Source: Microbacterium cremeum
Lineage (GTDB): Bacteria > Actinomycetota > Actinomycetes > Actinomycetales > Microbacteriaceae
Direction of reading: 5' to 3'
Assembly: GCF_015277855.1 (NCBI RefSeq)
Contig: NZ_CP063812.1
Location: 1,364,001 to 1,428,000, forward strand
DNA length: 64,000 nucleotides
The notes beneath the pieces are model-generated. The model saw only the letters and a list, made by a program, of their open reading frames with translations. It did no database searches and was not told the origin of the DNA. Positions 25,823 through 34,704 of this stretch are shown here, one piece after another. Within the stretch, counting starts at the first letter, position 1. Every line of letters begins with the position of its first letter. Both the position numbers and the translations under genes were made by a program.

Positions 25823-25896
25823 GCCCCCGTAGCCCAACCGGCAGAGGCAGGCGACTTAAACTCGCCACAGTGTGGGTTCGAATCCCACCGGGGGTA
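25823..25896 (+). tRNA. tRNA with UAA anticodon (nominally Leu), short variable loop
   Basis: 74 nt, complete cloverleaf: acceptor GCCCCCG/CGGGGGT, T8-A9, D stem GCC/GGC, anticodon stem GGCGA/TCGCC with loop CTTAAAC (anticodon TAA, positions 25857-25859), variable loop ACAGT of only 5 nt, T stem GTGGG/CCCAC with loop TTCGAAT, discriminator A. CCA is not encoded. A bacterial tRNA-Leu normally has a long class II variable arm, which is absent. The molecule is structurally sound; its amino acid identity is uncertain. Confidence 0.85.
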
Positions 25897-25941
25897 CGCG
25901 ACGCACCCCTGGCTTCGCCGGGCGCGACGGCACATCGCCTC

Positions 25942-25947
25942 TAGGCT
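25942..25947 (+). promoter_or_regulatory. Leaderless -10 upstream of the 9-codon ORF
   Basis: TAGGCT, 7 nt before the ATG at 25955 and 9 nt before the in-frame GTG at 25957. Confidence 0.55.
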
Positions 25948-25954
25948 GGTCCGC

Positions 25955-25984
25955 ATGTGCGCGCACCCGGAACGGGCCGAATGA
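25955..25984 (+). CDS. Candidate leaderless 9-codon upstream ORF
   Basis: ATG at 25955 opens MCAHPERAE and stops at TGA 25982-25984, which overlaps the ATG (25981) of the next gene as ATGA. The 7-nt distance from TAGGCT matches the leaderless starts elsewhere in the window. Terminating here would deliver ribosomes to the downstream start, which has no Shine-Dalgarno of its own. A competing reading is a longer main protein starting at GTG 25957. Confidence 0.4.
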   Translation: MCAHPERAE

Positions 25985-27210
25985 GTCTCGATCTGCTGTC
26001 CACGTCCCCGGCGACGACGCCGTGGAGCAACGCCGCGTCCTACTGGGGCGCCATGAGTGATGCCGTCACGGCGATCAGCGGCCCCGTCGCCGCGATCGAC
26101 GTCGACGCCCTGCGCTACAACGCGCTGGATCTGGTCGTGCGCGCGGGTGGGGTGCCGATCCGCGTCGCGAGCAAGTCCGTGCGCGTGCGGGAGGTGCTCG
26201 ACGCGGTGCTGGCGCTCCCGGGCTATCGCGGCATCCTCGCGTTCACGCTGCCCGAGGCGCTCTGGCTCGCCGGGACGCACGACGACATCGTCCTGGGCTA
26301 TCCCACCGCCGACCGGGCTGCGATCGCCGCCCTCGCCGCCGACGAGCTCGCCGCGTCGCGGATCACGCTCATGATCGACGACGTCGCACAGCTCGACCTC
26401 GTCGACGCGGTCGTGCCCGCGGCGCACCGGCCCGTCCTGCGGGTCGCCATCGACGCCGACGCCTCCTGGCGCGCCCCGGGGCTCGGGCACATCGGGGTGC
26501 TCCGCTCGCCCGTGCATGAAGCCGCGGAGGTGGCTGCGCTCGCCCGGGCGGTCGCCGCCCGGCCCGGGTACCGCCTCGTCGGCCTCATGATGTACGAGGC
26601 GCAGATCGCGGGGCAGGGAGATGCCACCGGCTCCGGCGACGCCGTCATCCGGTGGATGCAGCGACGCTCGGCGGCCGAGCTGCGGGATCGCCGTGCGGCG
26701 ATCGTCACGGCGCTCCGCGACATCGCGCCCCTCGAGTTCGTCAACGGCGGCGGGACGGGGTCGCTCGAGGTCACGGCATCCGATCAGGCCGTCACCGAGC
26801 TCACCGCCGGAAGCGGGCTGCTCGCCGGTCACCTGTTCGACGGCTACCGCGCGTTCGATCCGGCGCCTGCTGCGGCGTTCGCCCTCGAGGTCGTGCGCAA
26901 GCCCGCGCCGGACGTGGCGACCGTGCTCGGCGGCGGCTGGATCGCGTCGGGGCCCGCCCTCGAGTCGCGGCAGCCGCGGCCGGTGTGGCCGCAGCGCCTC
27001 CGCATGGCCTCCAGGGAGGGTGCCGGCGAGGTGCAGACACCGCTGCGCGGCGACGCGGCCCGGGACCTCCGCGTCGGCGACCGGGTGTGGTTCCGCCATG
27101 CCAAGAGCGGGGAGCTTGCCGAGCGCGTCGATCGCTACCACGTGGTGGACGCGGGAGCCGTCGTCGGCACCGTGGACACCTACCGCGGCGAGGGGAAGGC
27201 GTTCCTGTGA
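25981..27210 (+). CDS. Alanine-racemase-fold PLP protein (amino acid deaminase/aldolase type)
   Basis: 409 aa. An N-terminal alanine-racemase-like PLP barrel (AAIDVDALRYNALDLVVRAG, then VASKSVRVREVL, whose lysine would hold PLP) and a C-terminal D-serine-dehydratase-like domain. Related proteins are called D-threonine aldolases or amino acid deaminases; substrate is not predictable. It is joined by a 4-nt overlap to the lactone oxidase gene, so the two form an operon. Start 25981 versus GTG 25957 is unresolved (see upstream ORF). Confidence 0.8.
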   Translation: MSLDLLSTSPATTPWSNAASYWGAMSDAVTAISGPVAAIDVDALRYNALDLVVRAGGVPIRVASKSVRVREVLDAVLALPGYRGILAFTLPEALWLAGTHDDIVLGYPTADRAAIAALAADELAASRITLMIDDVAQLDLVDAVVPAAHRPVLRVAIDADASWRAPGLGHIGVLRSPVHEAAEVAALARAVAARPGYRLVGLMMYEAQIAGQGDATGSGDAVIRWMQRRSAAELRDRRAAIVTALRDIAPLEFVNGGGTGSLEVTASDQAVTELTAGSGLLAGHLFDGYRAFDPAPAAAFALEVVRKPAPDVATVLGGGWIASGPALESRQPRPVWPQRLRMASREGAGEVQTPLRGDAARDLRVGDRVWFRHAKSGELAERVDRYHVVDAGAVVGTVDTYRGEGKAFL

Positions 27211-28520
27211 CGCGACCCGGCGGCAGGTGGCAGAACTGGGGCCGCTCCGAGTCGGTGCGCCCGCAGCGGGTGGAGTTCCCGCGCACGGTCGAAGCCGTCC
27301 AGCGCGCGGTGCAGGCGGCGGCGACGCAGCGGATGCCGGTCAAGGCGGTCGGCGCCGGGCACAGCTTCACCGGCATCGCCGTCGCACCGGGCGTCCTGCT
27401 CGAGCTGCCTGACCTCAGCGGGCTCGTGTCGGTCGACGTCGAGCGATCGCAGGTGACCCTCCTCGCGGGCACGCGGCTGCACCGAATCCCGGCGCTGCTC
27501 GCCCCCTACGGCCTCGCGATGGAGAACCTCGGCGACATCGACCGGCAGTCGATCGCCGGCGCGATCTCGACCGGAACGCACGGCACGGGCGCCCGATTCG
27601 GCGGCATCGCGACGCAGGTCGTGGGCGCGACCCTCGTCACTGCGACGGGCGAGTTGCTGCGCATCGACAAGGACCACGAGCCCGAACTGCTCCCCGCCGT
27701 CGCCCTCGGCCTCGGCGCGCTGGGCATCCTCGTCGAGGTGACGCTGCGCTGCGTCCCCGCGTTCGTGCTGCACGCGGAGGAGCGGCCCGAGCCGCTCGAC
27801 GAGGTGCTGGCCGCGCTCGAGGACCGCGTCGCGGGGGTCGATCACTTCGAGTTCTACTGGTTCCCGCACACCGACCGGGCGATGACGAAGACGAACACGC
27901 GGCTTCCCGAGAGCGCGCCCCGGCATCGGCTCCCACCCGTCGGCAAATGGGTCGACGACGTCCTCGTCGGCAACGGCCTGCATCAGGTGGCGTGCTCCCT
28001 CGGCCGGGCGATCCCGCCGCTCGTGCCGCCGATCAACCGCCTCGCGGCCAAGGTGTGGGGCGACCGTGAATTCACGGATGCCTCGAACCGCGTGTTCGCG
28101 ACGTCACGCTCGGTGCGCTTCCGCGAGATGGAGTACGCGCTGCCCGCCGAGAACGTCCGTCCCGCGTTCGACGCGCTGCGGGCGCTGATCGACGAACGGG
28201 GGTGGCGCATCGGGTTCCCCGTCGAAGTGCGCTTCGCCGCGGCGGACGACCTCTGGCTGTCGACCGCCCACGGGCGCGCGTCGGCGTACATCGCCGTGCA
28301 CCGATACTGGCGCGAAGACCCCACCGAGTACTTCCAGGCGGTGGAGCAGATCATGCTCTCGTTCGGAGGGCGTCCGCACTGGGGCAAGATGCACACCCTG
28401 GACGCGTCCGGGCTGCGGGAGCGGTATCCGCGCTTCGGCGACTTCGTGGCGCTGCGCGACCGACTCGATCCCGAGCGCCTGTTCCGCAACGCCTACCTCG
28501 ACCGGGTGCTCGGTGGGTAA
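27207..28520 (+). CDS. D-arabinono-1,4-lactone oxidase-family FAD enzyme
   Basis: 437 aa. N-terminal FAD-binding type 4 domain (VKAVGAGHSFTGIA, the histidine region used for covalent flavin in the family, then TLLAGTRLHRIPALLA and GAISTGTHGTG) and a C-terminal ALO domain ending YPRFGDFVALRDRLDPERLF. It oxidises sugar lactones or similar polyols with O2. GTG overlaps the previous stop (GTGA), so it is translationally coupled. Confidence 0.9.
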   Translation: MTRPGGRWQNWGRSESVRPQRVEFPRTVEAVQRAVQAAATQRMPVKAVGAGHSFTGIAVAPGVLLELPDLSGLVSVDVERSQVTLLAGTRLHRIPALLAPYGLAMENLGDIDRQSIAGAISTGTHGTGARFGGIATQVVGATLVTATGELLRIDKDHEPELLPAVALGLGALGILVEVTLRCVPAFVLHAEERPEPLDEVLAALEDRVAGVDHFEFYWFPHTDRAMTKTNTRLPESAPRHRLPPVGKWVDDVLVGNGLHQVACSLGRAIPPLVPPINRLAAKVWGDREFTDASNRVFATSRSVRFREMEYALPAENVRPAFDALRALIDERGWRIGFPVEVRFAAADDLWLSTAHGRASAYIAVHRYWREDPTEYFQAVEQIMLSFGGRPHWGKMHTLDASGLRERYPRFGDFVALRDRLDPERLFRNAYLDRVLGG

Positions 28521-28602
28521 CGCCTGAGAGTAGCGTCCGGAACAGGGGCCTCGAAGCCGCCGTGGCTAGGATGAGGGGCAAACCTCGAACGGAGACTCGG
28601 CT

Positions 28603-29169
28603 ATGGAATGGCTGATCGCAGTCATCATCGTGGTGGCGCTCATCGTCATCGCCGGTATCTACCTGTGGGCGACGTACAACTCGCTCGTACAGCTGAACGT
28701 GCGGGTGGACGAGGCGTGGAGCGACATCACCGTGCAGCTGAAGCGTCGCGCCGATCTGCTGCCGAACCTCATCGAGGCGGTCAAGGGATACGCCGCGCAC
28801 GAGAAGGCCGTGTTCGAGAACGTCACCCGCGCGCGGGCCGAGACGCTGACGGCGGCGGGGCCCGCCGATGCGGGCGTCGCCGAAGGGCACATGCAGCAGG
28901 CGCTGAAGTCGCTGTTCGCGGTCGCGGAGGCCTATCCGCAGCTGCAGGCGAGCCAGAACTTCCTGCAGCTGCAGCAGGCGGTGGTCGACACCGAAGACAA
29001 GATCCAGGCGTCGCGTCGCTTCTACAACGGCGGCGTGCGGGAGCTGAACACCAAGATCAAGGTCTTCCCGAACAACCTGTTCGCCCGCAACCTCGGATTC
29101 CACGAGCGCGAGTTCTTCGAGGTCATCGACGGCGCCGCGATCTCGGAGCCGCCCCGGGTGCAGTTCTGA
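28603..29169 (+). CDS. LemA family protein
   Basis: 188 aa: one N-terminal membrane helix (residues 3-25), then the LemA helical bundle with VDEAWSDITVQLKRRADLLPNL, a central LQQAVVDTEDKIQASRRFYN and the terminal FPNNLFARNLGF and FFEV. Function of the family is unsettled; it is membrane-bound with an outside domain. A -10-like TAGGAT lies about 35 nt upstream and GGAG before the ATG, so this gene has a short leader. Confidence 0.93.
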   Translation: MEWLIAVIIVVALIVIAGIYLWATYNSLVQLNVRVDEAWSDITVQLKRRADLLPNLIEAVKGYAAHEKAVFENVTRARAETLTAAGPADAGVAEGHMQQALKSLFAVAEAYPQLQASQNFLQLQQAVVDTEDKIQASRRFYNGGVRELNTKIKVFPNNLFARNLGFHEREFFEVIDGAAISEPPRVQF

Positions 29170-29207
29170 CGCGGATCGCTCCGCGCGGCCGATCCTGCTC
29201 GAGATTC

Positions 29208-30140
29208 TCAGTGGACGCTGAGCACGACGCGGTCGCCTTCGAGCGCCACCGTGCCGCGTAGCGCCCAGTCGTCGGCGCGGTAGGTGAAGGATGCCGCGGC
29301 GCCGTCGCGCGTCGTCCCCTGCGCCGTGGCGACGAGCACGCCGCCGGTCGCGTCGAACGATCGGGCGTCGGCGGCGAGCGTGACGGCGGGATACTGCTCG
29401 ATGCGGAACGAGATCCGCTCGAGCGACGCGAGGTCGGCAGCCCACGGCACGACGATCCCGCAGTGGGAGGGCGCCGACGTGGCCGGCTGCGCGCACGCGT
29501 CCGCGTAGGCGTCGACCTGTTCCTGCGCGCGGTCCGAGGCGCCGGGGGCGAGCGCTGCGGTGAGCGAGATGCTGACCGGCGTGCCCGTGCCGATGGCGAC
29601 GTCGGCGGAGCCCTCGAGGAAGTCCACGGGAGCGGCGGCGACGACGTACTCGGCCGGGAGGAGAGCGACGGGTGTCGTCGCCGGCACGACCGCGCCGCCG
29701 ACCGTCACCCATCCGAGGGCGGCGCCGTCGGCCGTCGCCACGTCGACGCTCAGGGTGCCGGTGTCGTCGCCGGAGAGGATCCAGCCGGAGCCGTCCGCCT
29801 CGATGCCGAAGCGGAGATCCCGGCGTTCGCCGGCGAGTTCGGCCGAGGCCCGCACGTCGACGACGCCGTCGGGCTGCTCGTCCAGTCCCTCGACGCGCGG
29901 GTCCGCGAGATAGGCCGATGCGCCGAGGAACGCCTCCTCGAGGATCTCCTGCTGCCGCTCCGGCAGCGGCGCGCGCATCGCCGTGATCGTGGCGAGGTCG
30001 CCGTCGGCGAGCGCGGCGAGGTAGGAGTTCGCAGCGTCCTCTGCGGATTGACCGCGTGACAGGGCCCACCACGCCAGGCCGCCCCCGACGACGACGATCG
30101 CGCCCGCGATCGCGATGCCGATGACCGCTGCGCGCTTCAT
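29208..30140 (-). CDS. Membrane-anchored extracytoplasmic protein, unknown function
   Basis: 310 aa. One N-terminal helix (residues ~5-27), then a beta-rich exterior with a helical segment near residues 32-70 (AANSYLAALADGDLATITAM, as in DUF4878/NTF2-like lipoprotein-type domains). Two cysteines (ACAQ and HCGI) could form a disulfide. No family recognised. The start overlaps the end of the YcaQ gene by 4 bp yet TAGCGT lies 6 nt upstream, so it may have its own promoter inside that gene. Confidence 0.65.
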   Translation of the reverse strand: MKRAAVIGIAIAGAIVVVGGGLAWWALSRGQSAEDAANSYLAALADGDLATITAMRAPLPERQQEILEEAFLGASAYLADPRVEGLDEQPDGVVDVRASAELAGERRDLRFGIEADGSGWILSGDDTGTLSVDVATADGAALGWVTVGGAVVPATTPVALLPAEYVVAAAPVDFLEGSADVAIGTGTPVSISLTAALAPGASDRAQEQVDAYADACAQPATSAPSHCGIVVPWAADLASLERISFRIEQYPAVTLAADARSFDATGGVLVATAQGTTRDGAAASFTYRADDWALRGTVALEGDRVVLSVH

Positions 30141-31450
30141 CCCCCCACGCTAGCCGCCTGCTCCTCGTCGGCGAACTCGTCCGGCTCGTCGTCGGCGAGC
30201 GCGTCCGGCACCGCCGGTCCGGCGTCATGACGCGCGGCGCCCGGCATCACGGCGGCGAGATCGTCCGCCGCGTCGCCCCAGCGCGAGACCGACACGGACT
30301 CGAGTCCCTGCCACCGCGCGGCGAGCTCGAGCTGCTCGGCGAGGCGGGCCGCGGCATCCGCCGGTCTGCCGTGCTCCCACCAGGCGGACTGCACGAGCAG
30401 CCTCGACGCGCCGCGATCGGCCTTCAGATCGACGCGACCGACGAGGTCGTCGTCGATGAGCACGGGGAGCGAGTAGTACCCGTAACGGCGCTTCGGAGCG
30501 GGGGTGTAGATCTCGATGCGGTACTCGAAGTCGAACAGGCGCTCGGCACGATCGCGGAACCACACGACCGGATCGAACGGCGTGAGGATCGCGGCCGCCC
30601 GCACGCGTCGCGGCACGACCGCATCGCGGTGCAGCCACGCCGGCGCGGGACGGCCCGCCGTCGTCCAGCCGGCCACCGTCACCGGCTCGAGCTCGCCCGC
30701 GTCGGTCAGCTCGCCGATCGCGGCCAGCACGGCCTTGCGGTCGCGGATGCGCCAGTAGTCGGCGAGGTCGGCCGCGGTCGCGACGCCGTAGGCGCGCGCG
30801 GCGCGCCGGACGAGCTCGCGCACGGCATCGCTGCGCGGCACCGGCGCTGCCAGCACTTCCTCCGGGATGACGTGCTCGGCGAGCGCGTACCGCCGCTCGA
30901 ACCCGCGGCGGCCGGCGATCGCGACCTCGCCGAACATCCACAGGTACTCGAGCGCGTGCTTGACGACGTCCCAGTCCCACCACGGACCGCGAGCGCCCTT
31001 CTTGGCGTCGTGCTCGATCTGTGCGGGACGCAGCGGGCCGCGTCCGGCGAGCTCGGAGCGGACCCAGTCCACGATCTCGCGGTGGGTGTCGAACCATCCG
31101 CCGGGCTGCGACCCGTACTTCGCGCGCATGTCGTCCATACGGAAGCGGAACAGACCCCAGTCGGTCGCGGGGATGAACGCCGCCACGTGCGCCCAGTACT
31201 CGACGTAGGGAGGACGACGCGAGAACAGCAGCCGGTCGAGGGCCGCGGTGTCGTACGCGCCCACGCGCGAGAACAGCGGCATGTAGTGCGAGCGCGCGAA
31301 GACGTTGACGGAGTCGATCTGCAGCGTCGCCATGCGCGTGAGCGCGGCGTTCAGCTGTCGCGTGCCGGCCGAGGCCGGGCGTGGCTTGGCGAACCCCTGG
31401 GCCGCGAGGGCGATCCGGCGGGCTTCGGCGGCGCTGAGTGACGATCTCAC
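30137..31450 (-). CDS. YcaQ/AlkZ-family DNA glycosylase
   Basis: 437 aa, HTH_42 family of tandem winged helices. The Q-hydrophobic-D motif appears as LQIDSVNVFARSHY near residue 44; the AlkX/YcaQ branch uses Q-x-D whereas AlkZ uses Q-x-Q, so an interstrand-crosslink or alkyl-base glycosylase is the best guess. An acidic tail (~35 residues) ends the protein. GTG 31450 lies 6 nt after TAGGCT (31457-31462), a leaderless start. Confidence 0.85.
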   Translation of the reverse strand: MRSSLSAAEARRIALAAQGFAKPRPASAGTRQLNAALTRMATLQIDSVNVFARSHYMPLFSRVGAYDTAALDRLLFSRRPPYVEYWAHVAAFIPATDWGLFRFRMDDMRAKYGSQPGGWFDTHREIVDWVRSELAGRGPLRPAQIEHDAKKGARGPWWDWDVVKHALEYLWMFGEVAIAGRRGFERRYALAEHVIPEEVLAAPVPRSDAVRELVRRAARAYGVATAADLADYWRIRDRKAVLAAIGELTDAGELEPVTVAGWTTAGRPAPAWLHRDAVVPRRVRAAAILTPFDPVVWFRDRAERLFDFEYRIEIYTPAPKRRYGYYSLPVLIDDDLVGRVDLKADRGASRLLVQSAWWEHGRPADAAARLAEQLELAARWQGLESVSVSRWGDAADDLAAVMPGAARHDAGPAVPDALADDEPDEFADEEQAASVGG

Positions 31451-31456
31451 GGCGTC

Positions 31457-31576
31457 AGCCTAACGAGCGGCCCCGACATCCCCGCCGGATCCCGCCGGCA
31501 TCCCCGTTGGACGTCTTCCGGGCCTCGCCGGCGGTCGGCGACGCATGACCGAGGCGGCATGCGACGCGCCTAGACT
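31457..31576. promoter_or_regulatory. Divergent leaderless promoters of the YcaQ-type and AI-2E genes
   Basis: Minus: TAGGCT at 31457-31462, 6 nt before GTG 31450. Plus: TAGACT at 31571-31576, 6 nt before ATG 31583. The 108 bp between them hold no gene. Confidence 0.6.
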
Positions 31577-31582
31577 GGCGGG

Positions 31583-32773
31583 ATGAGCGGCCCCGAAGAC
31601 AAGCCCCGCGGCTCGCTGTTCGACGCCCTCCGCGACCGCAGCCGCGTCGTCTCGACGGAGCTCTCGGGCTCGATCCCGCAGGGCCTGCGCATCGCGACGG
31701 CGTACTCGTGGCGGTTCCTCATCGTCGCCGCCGCGATCGGCGTCGCGATCTGGCTCGTGATCCAGCTGAAGCTGCTGGTCATCCCGCTCCTCATCGGCAT
31801 CCTCGTCACGGCGCTGCTGTGGCCGGCGTTCGCGTTCATGCTGCGCCATCGGGTGCCCAAATGGCTCGCGATCGTGATCGCGCTCGTCGGCACCCTGGCG
31901 ATCGTGACCGGCCTGCTGTGGCTGGTCGGGTGGCAGATCGCTCGCCAGTGGACGTCGGTGCAGGGGCGGACGGTCGAGGCCGTGGAACAGTTCCGGCAGT
32001 ACCTCATCGACGGTCCGCTGCACCTGACCGCGGAGCAGATCGACGGGCTGCTCGATCAGGGCTGGACCCTCCTGCAGGAACAGGCCGAACTGCTGTGGTC
32101 GGGGGCTCTCGCCCTCGGCACGACGCTCGGCCACGTCGCCACCGGCGCGCTCCTGGCGCTCTTCATCCTGCTGTGCCTGCTGGCCGACGGCGCCGGGATC
32201 TGGCGCTGGACGCTCCGGCTGTTCCCGAAGAAGGCACGTCCGGCCGCAGACGGCGCGGGCCGTGCCGGCTGGGTCACCGTCGTGAACTACGCGCGCACGC
32301 AGCTCCTCGTGGCCACGATCGACGCCGTCGGCATCGGCCTGGGGGCCTTCCTGCTCGGCGTCCCGCTCGCGATCCCGATCGCCGTGCTCGTCTTCCTCGG
32401 CGCCTTCATCCCGATCGTCGGAGCCGTCCTCACCGGCGCGGTCGCGGTGTTCCTCGCGCTCGTCTACAACGGGCCCTGGATCGCGCTGTGGATGCTCGTC
32501 GTGGTCCTGGGCGTGCAGCAGCTCGAGGGTCACGTGCTCCAGCCGCTCCTCATGGGCTCGGCCGTCAAGGTGCATCCGCTCGCGGTCGTCCTCGTCGTCG
32601 CGGGCGGCGCGATGATCGCCGGCATCCCGGGCGCCCTCTTCGCGGTGCCGATCGCCGCCTTCATCAACGTCGTCGCGGTGTACCTGGCACAGAAGTCCTG
32701 GAAGACGGGCGAGGAACCGCACGGCGACCTCATCTGGAGCACCGTGCCGCGCACGAGAAGGGTCCGCGCATGA
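31583..32773 (+). CDS. AI-2E family transporter
   Basis: 396 aa with about eight membrane helices in the AI-2E/PerM arrangement: paired helices near residues 35-85, a central amphipathic/periplasmic-type region (~115-170), and a C-terminal block including FLGAFIPIVGAVLTGAVAV and HVLQPLLMGSAVKVHPLAV, the family signature. Solute unknown; relatives export AI-2 or exchange Na+/H+. Its stop overlaps the ilvA start. Confidence 0.88.
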   Translation: MSGPEDKPRGSLFDALRDRSRVVSTELSGSIPQGLRIATAYSWRFLIVAAAIGVAIWLVIQLKLLVIPLLIGILVTALLWPAFAFMLRHRVPKWLAIVIALVGTLAIVTGLLWLVGWQIARQWTSVQGRTVEAVEQFRQYLIDGPLHLTAEQIDGLLDQGWTLLQEQAELLWSGALALGTTLGHVATGALLALFILLCLLADGAGIWRWTLRLFPKKARPAADGAGRAGWVTVVNYARTQLLVATIDAVGIGLGAFLLGVPLAIPIAVLVFLGAFIPIVGAVLTGAVAVFLALVYNGPWIALWMLVVVLGVQQLEGHVLQPLLMGSAVKVHPLAVVLVVAGGAMIAGIPGALFAVPIAAFINVVAVYLAQKSWKTGEEPHGDLIWSTVPRTRRVRA

Positions 32774-34032
32774 CCACGGCAGCCTCCCGCACCCGCACCG
32801 GCACGTCGGCCGCCCCTTCCCTCGAGGACTTCCGGGATGCCGCGGCCGCACTGGCGGGCGTCATCTCGCACACGCCTCTCGACGCGTCGCAGCATCTGTC
32901 GGACGTCCTCGGCGTGCCCGTGCACCTCAAGCTCGAGAACCTGCAGCGCACCGGATCCTTCAAGATCCGCGGTGCGACGTACCGCCTGTCGCGTCTGACG
33001 TCCGAGGAGCGCGCGCGCGGCGTGGTCGCGGCGTCGGCCGGCAACCACGCCCAGGGCGTCGCGCTCGCGGCGAAGGCCCTCGGCATCCCCGCCACGATCT
33101 TCATGCCGCTCGGCGTGCCGGTGCCCAAGCTCCTGGCGACCCGCGGATACGGGGCGGATGTCGTGCTCGAGGGCGCGACCGTCGAGACGCCGCTGCGCCT
33201 GGCCGCGGAGTTCGCCGAGCGCACCGGCGCGGTGTTCATCCACCCCTTCGATCACCCCGATGTGATCGCCGGTCAGGGCACCCTGGGACTCGAGCTGATG
33301 GACGACCTGCCCGATCTCGGCACGGTGGTGCTCGGCATCGGCGGCGGGGGCCTCATCGCGGGGGTCGCCGCGGCCGTGAAGGCTCGCGCCGCCGCCGAGG
33401 GACGCACCGTGCGCGTCGTGGGCGTGCAGGCCGAGAACTCCGCCGCCTACCCGCCGTCGCTGAAGGCGGGGCACCCGCTCGAAGTGGCGACCCTGCCGAC
33501 GATCGCCGACGGCATCGCGGTCGCCCGCCCCGGCGACCTGCCGTTCGAGATCATCCGCGACCTCGTCGACGAGGTCGTCACGGTGTCGGAGGACGACATC
33601 GCGCGGGCGCTGCTGGTGCTGCTCGAACGGGCCAAGCAGGTCGTGGAGCCGGCAGGCGCCGTCGGCGTCGCGGCGATCCTCGCCGGCAAGGTGGCCGCGA
33701 GCGGACCCACCGTGAGCGTGCTGTCCGGCGGCAACATCGATCCGCTGCTGCTGCAGCGCGTCGTCGCGCACGGGCTCGCGGCATCCGGTCGCTACATGAC
33801 GCTGCGGATCCCGCTGCCCGATCGTCCCGGACAGCTCGCGCGCGTCTCGGAGCTGCTCGCGATCGCCGGTGCCAACGTGATCGAGGTGCTGCACACCCGC
33901 CACGGGCAGGGGCTCCAGATCAGCGAGGTGTTCCTTCAGCTGAGCGTCGAGACGCGGGGCGAGGAGCACCGGGCGCACGTCATCGCGGTGCTCGAGGAGG
34001 CCGGCTACACGCCGACCGTCGTGCCCGACTAG
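32770..34032 (+). CDS. ilvA: Threonine ammonia-lyase (biosynthetic threonine dehydratase)
   Basis: 420 aa. PLP enzyme turning threonine into 2-oxobutanoate, first step to isoleucine. PLP lysine in GSFKIRGATYR, SAGNHAQGVA, the phosphate loop GIGGGGLIAG, and a single C-terminal ACT domain (LPDRPGQLARVSELLAIAG). The one-ACT short form resembles catabolic/CimA-like TdcB types in some bacteria, so feedback control may be weak. Coupled to the AI-2E gene by ATGA. It converges on greA 36 bp away. Confidence 0.93.
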   Translation: MTTAASRTRTGTSAAPSLEDFRDAAAALAGVISHTPLDASQHLSDVLGVPVHLKLENLQRTGSFKIRGATYRLSRLTSEERARGVVAASAGNHAQGVALAAKALGIPATIFMPLGVPVPKLLATRGYGADVVLEGATVETPLRLAAEFAERTGAVFIHPFDHPDVIAGQGTLGLELMDDLPDLGTVVLGIGGGGLIAGVAAAVKARAAAEGRTVRVVGVQAENSAAYPPSLKAGHPLEVATLPTIADGIAVARPGDLPFEIIRDLVDEVVTVSEDDIARALLVLLERAKQVVEPAGAVGVAAILAGKVAASGPTVSVLSGGNIDPLLLQRVVAHGLAASGRYMTLRIPLPDRPGQLARVSELLAIAGANVIEVLHTRHGQGLQISEVFLQLSVETRGEEHRAHVIAVLEEAGYTPTVVPD

Positions 34033-34068
34033 AAGGGACTCCGCGCGAACCCGTCGTGCGGGCGCCGG

Positions 34069-34560
34069 TCACTGGCCGTTGTAGGTCTCGACCTTCACGA
34101 TCTCGACGGCGATCTCGCGGCCGTTGGGCGCGGTGTACGACGTCTTCTCGCCCTCCTTGCGGCCGAGGATGGCCTCGCCCAGCGGCGACGCCTCGCTGTA
34201 GACGTCGAGCTCGGAGCCCGCGGCGATCTCGCGGTTGCCCAGCAGGAACACCTCTTCACCGCCGGCGATGACCGCCGTGACGACGGTGCCGGGCTCCACC
34301 ACTCCGGTGCTCTCGGGCGCCTCGCCCACCTTGGCGGTCTTCAGCAGCTGCTGGAGCGTGCGGATGCGCGCCTCCTGCTTGCCCTGCTCGTCCTTCGCGG
34401 CGTGGTAGCCGCCGTTCTCTTTGAGGTCGCCCTCCTCGCGGGCGGCTTCGATGCGCTTGGCGATCTCTTCGCGGCCCGTCGTCGAGAGGTGCTCGAGCTC
34501 GGCGGCGAGGCGGTCGTAGGCGTCCTGGGTCAGGAAGGTCACGGGGGCGTCGTTCGACAC
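34069..34560 (-). CDS. greA: Transcription elongation factor GreA
   Basis: 163 aa. N-terminal coiled coil with the acidic tip EEGDLKENGGYHAAKDEQG (Asp and Glu that stimulate transcript cleavage by RNA polymerase) and the C-terminal FKBP-like domain ending with SPLGEAILGRKEGE. GTG 34560 is chosen over the upstream ATG because AAGGAGTC precedes it and the family N-terminus (VTFLTQDAYDRL) is right there. Confidence 0.96.
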   Translation of the reverse strand: MSNDAPVTFLTQDAYDRLAAELEHLSTTGREEIAKRIEAAREEGDLKENGGYHAAKDEQGKQEARIRTLQQLLKTAKVGEAPESTGVVEPGTVVTAVIAGGEEVFLLGNREIAAGSELDVYSEASPLGEAILGRKEGEKTSYTAPNGREIAVEIVKVETYNGQ

Positions 34561-34645
34561 GGCTGACTCCTTCGGTCGGCGGGGACGGTCGATAAACCGA
34601 ACGCCCCGGCTCACGGCCAGGGCGTGTATCGACTGCAGTCCCGAC

Positions 34646-34674
34646 AGACTACGTCACCCCGCCGACTCGGGCAA
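34646..34674 (-). promoter_or_regulatory. Promoter of greA
   Basis: On the minus strand, TTGCCC, a 17-bp spacer and TAGTCT, the best sigma-70-like pair in the window. It gives an approximately 80-nt leader before the GTG. Confidence 0.7.
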
Positions 34675-34704
34675 AACCTGTCGCGACGGCGAGAACACCT
34701 GCCG

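Noticed and set aside
22665..25868. 1067-codon open frame on the minus strand over DUF501, subtilase and NDH-2 genes
   Set aside because: Crosses three well-supported genes and the tRNA and has no recognisable domain.
25957..27210. GTG 25957 as the certain start of the alanine-racemase-fold protein
   Set aside because: It is 9 nt from the -10, outside the 6-8 nt rule seen elsewhere, and adds residues with no family similarity; kept only as an alternative.
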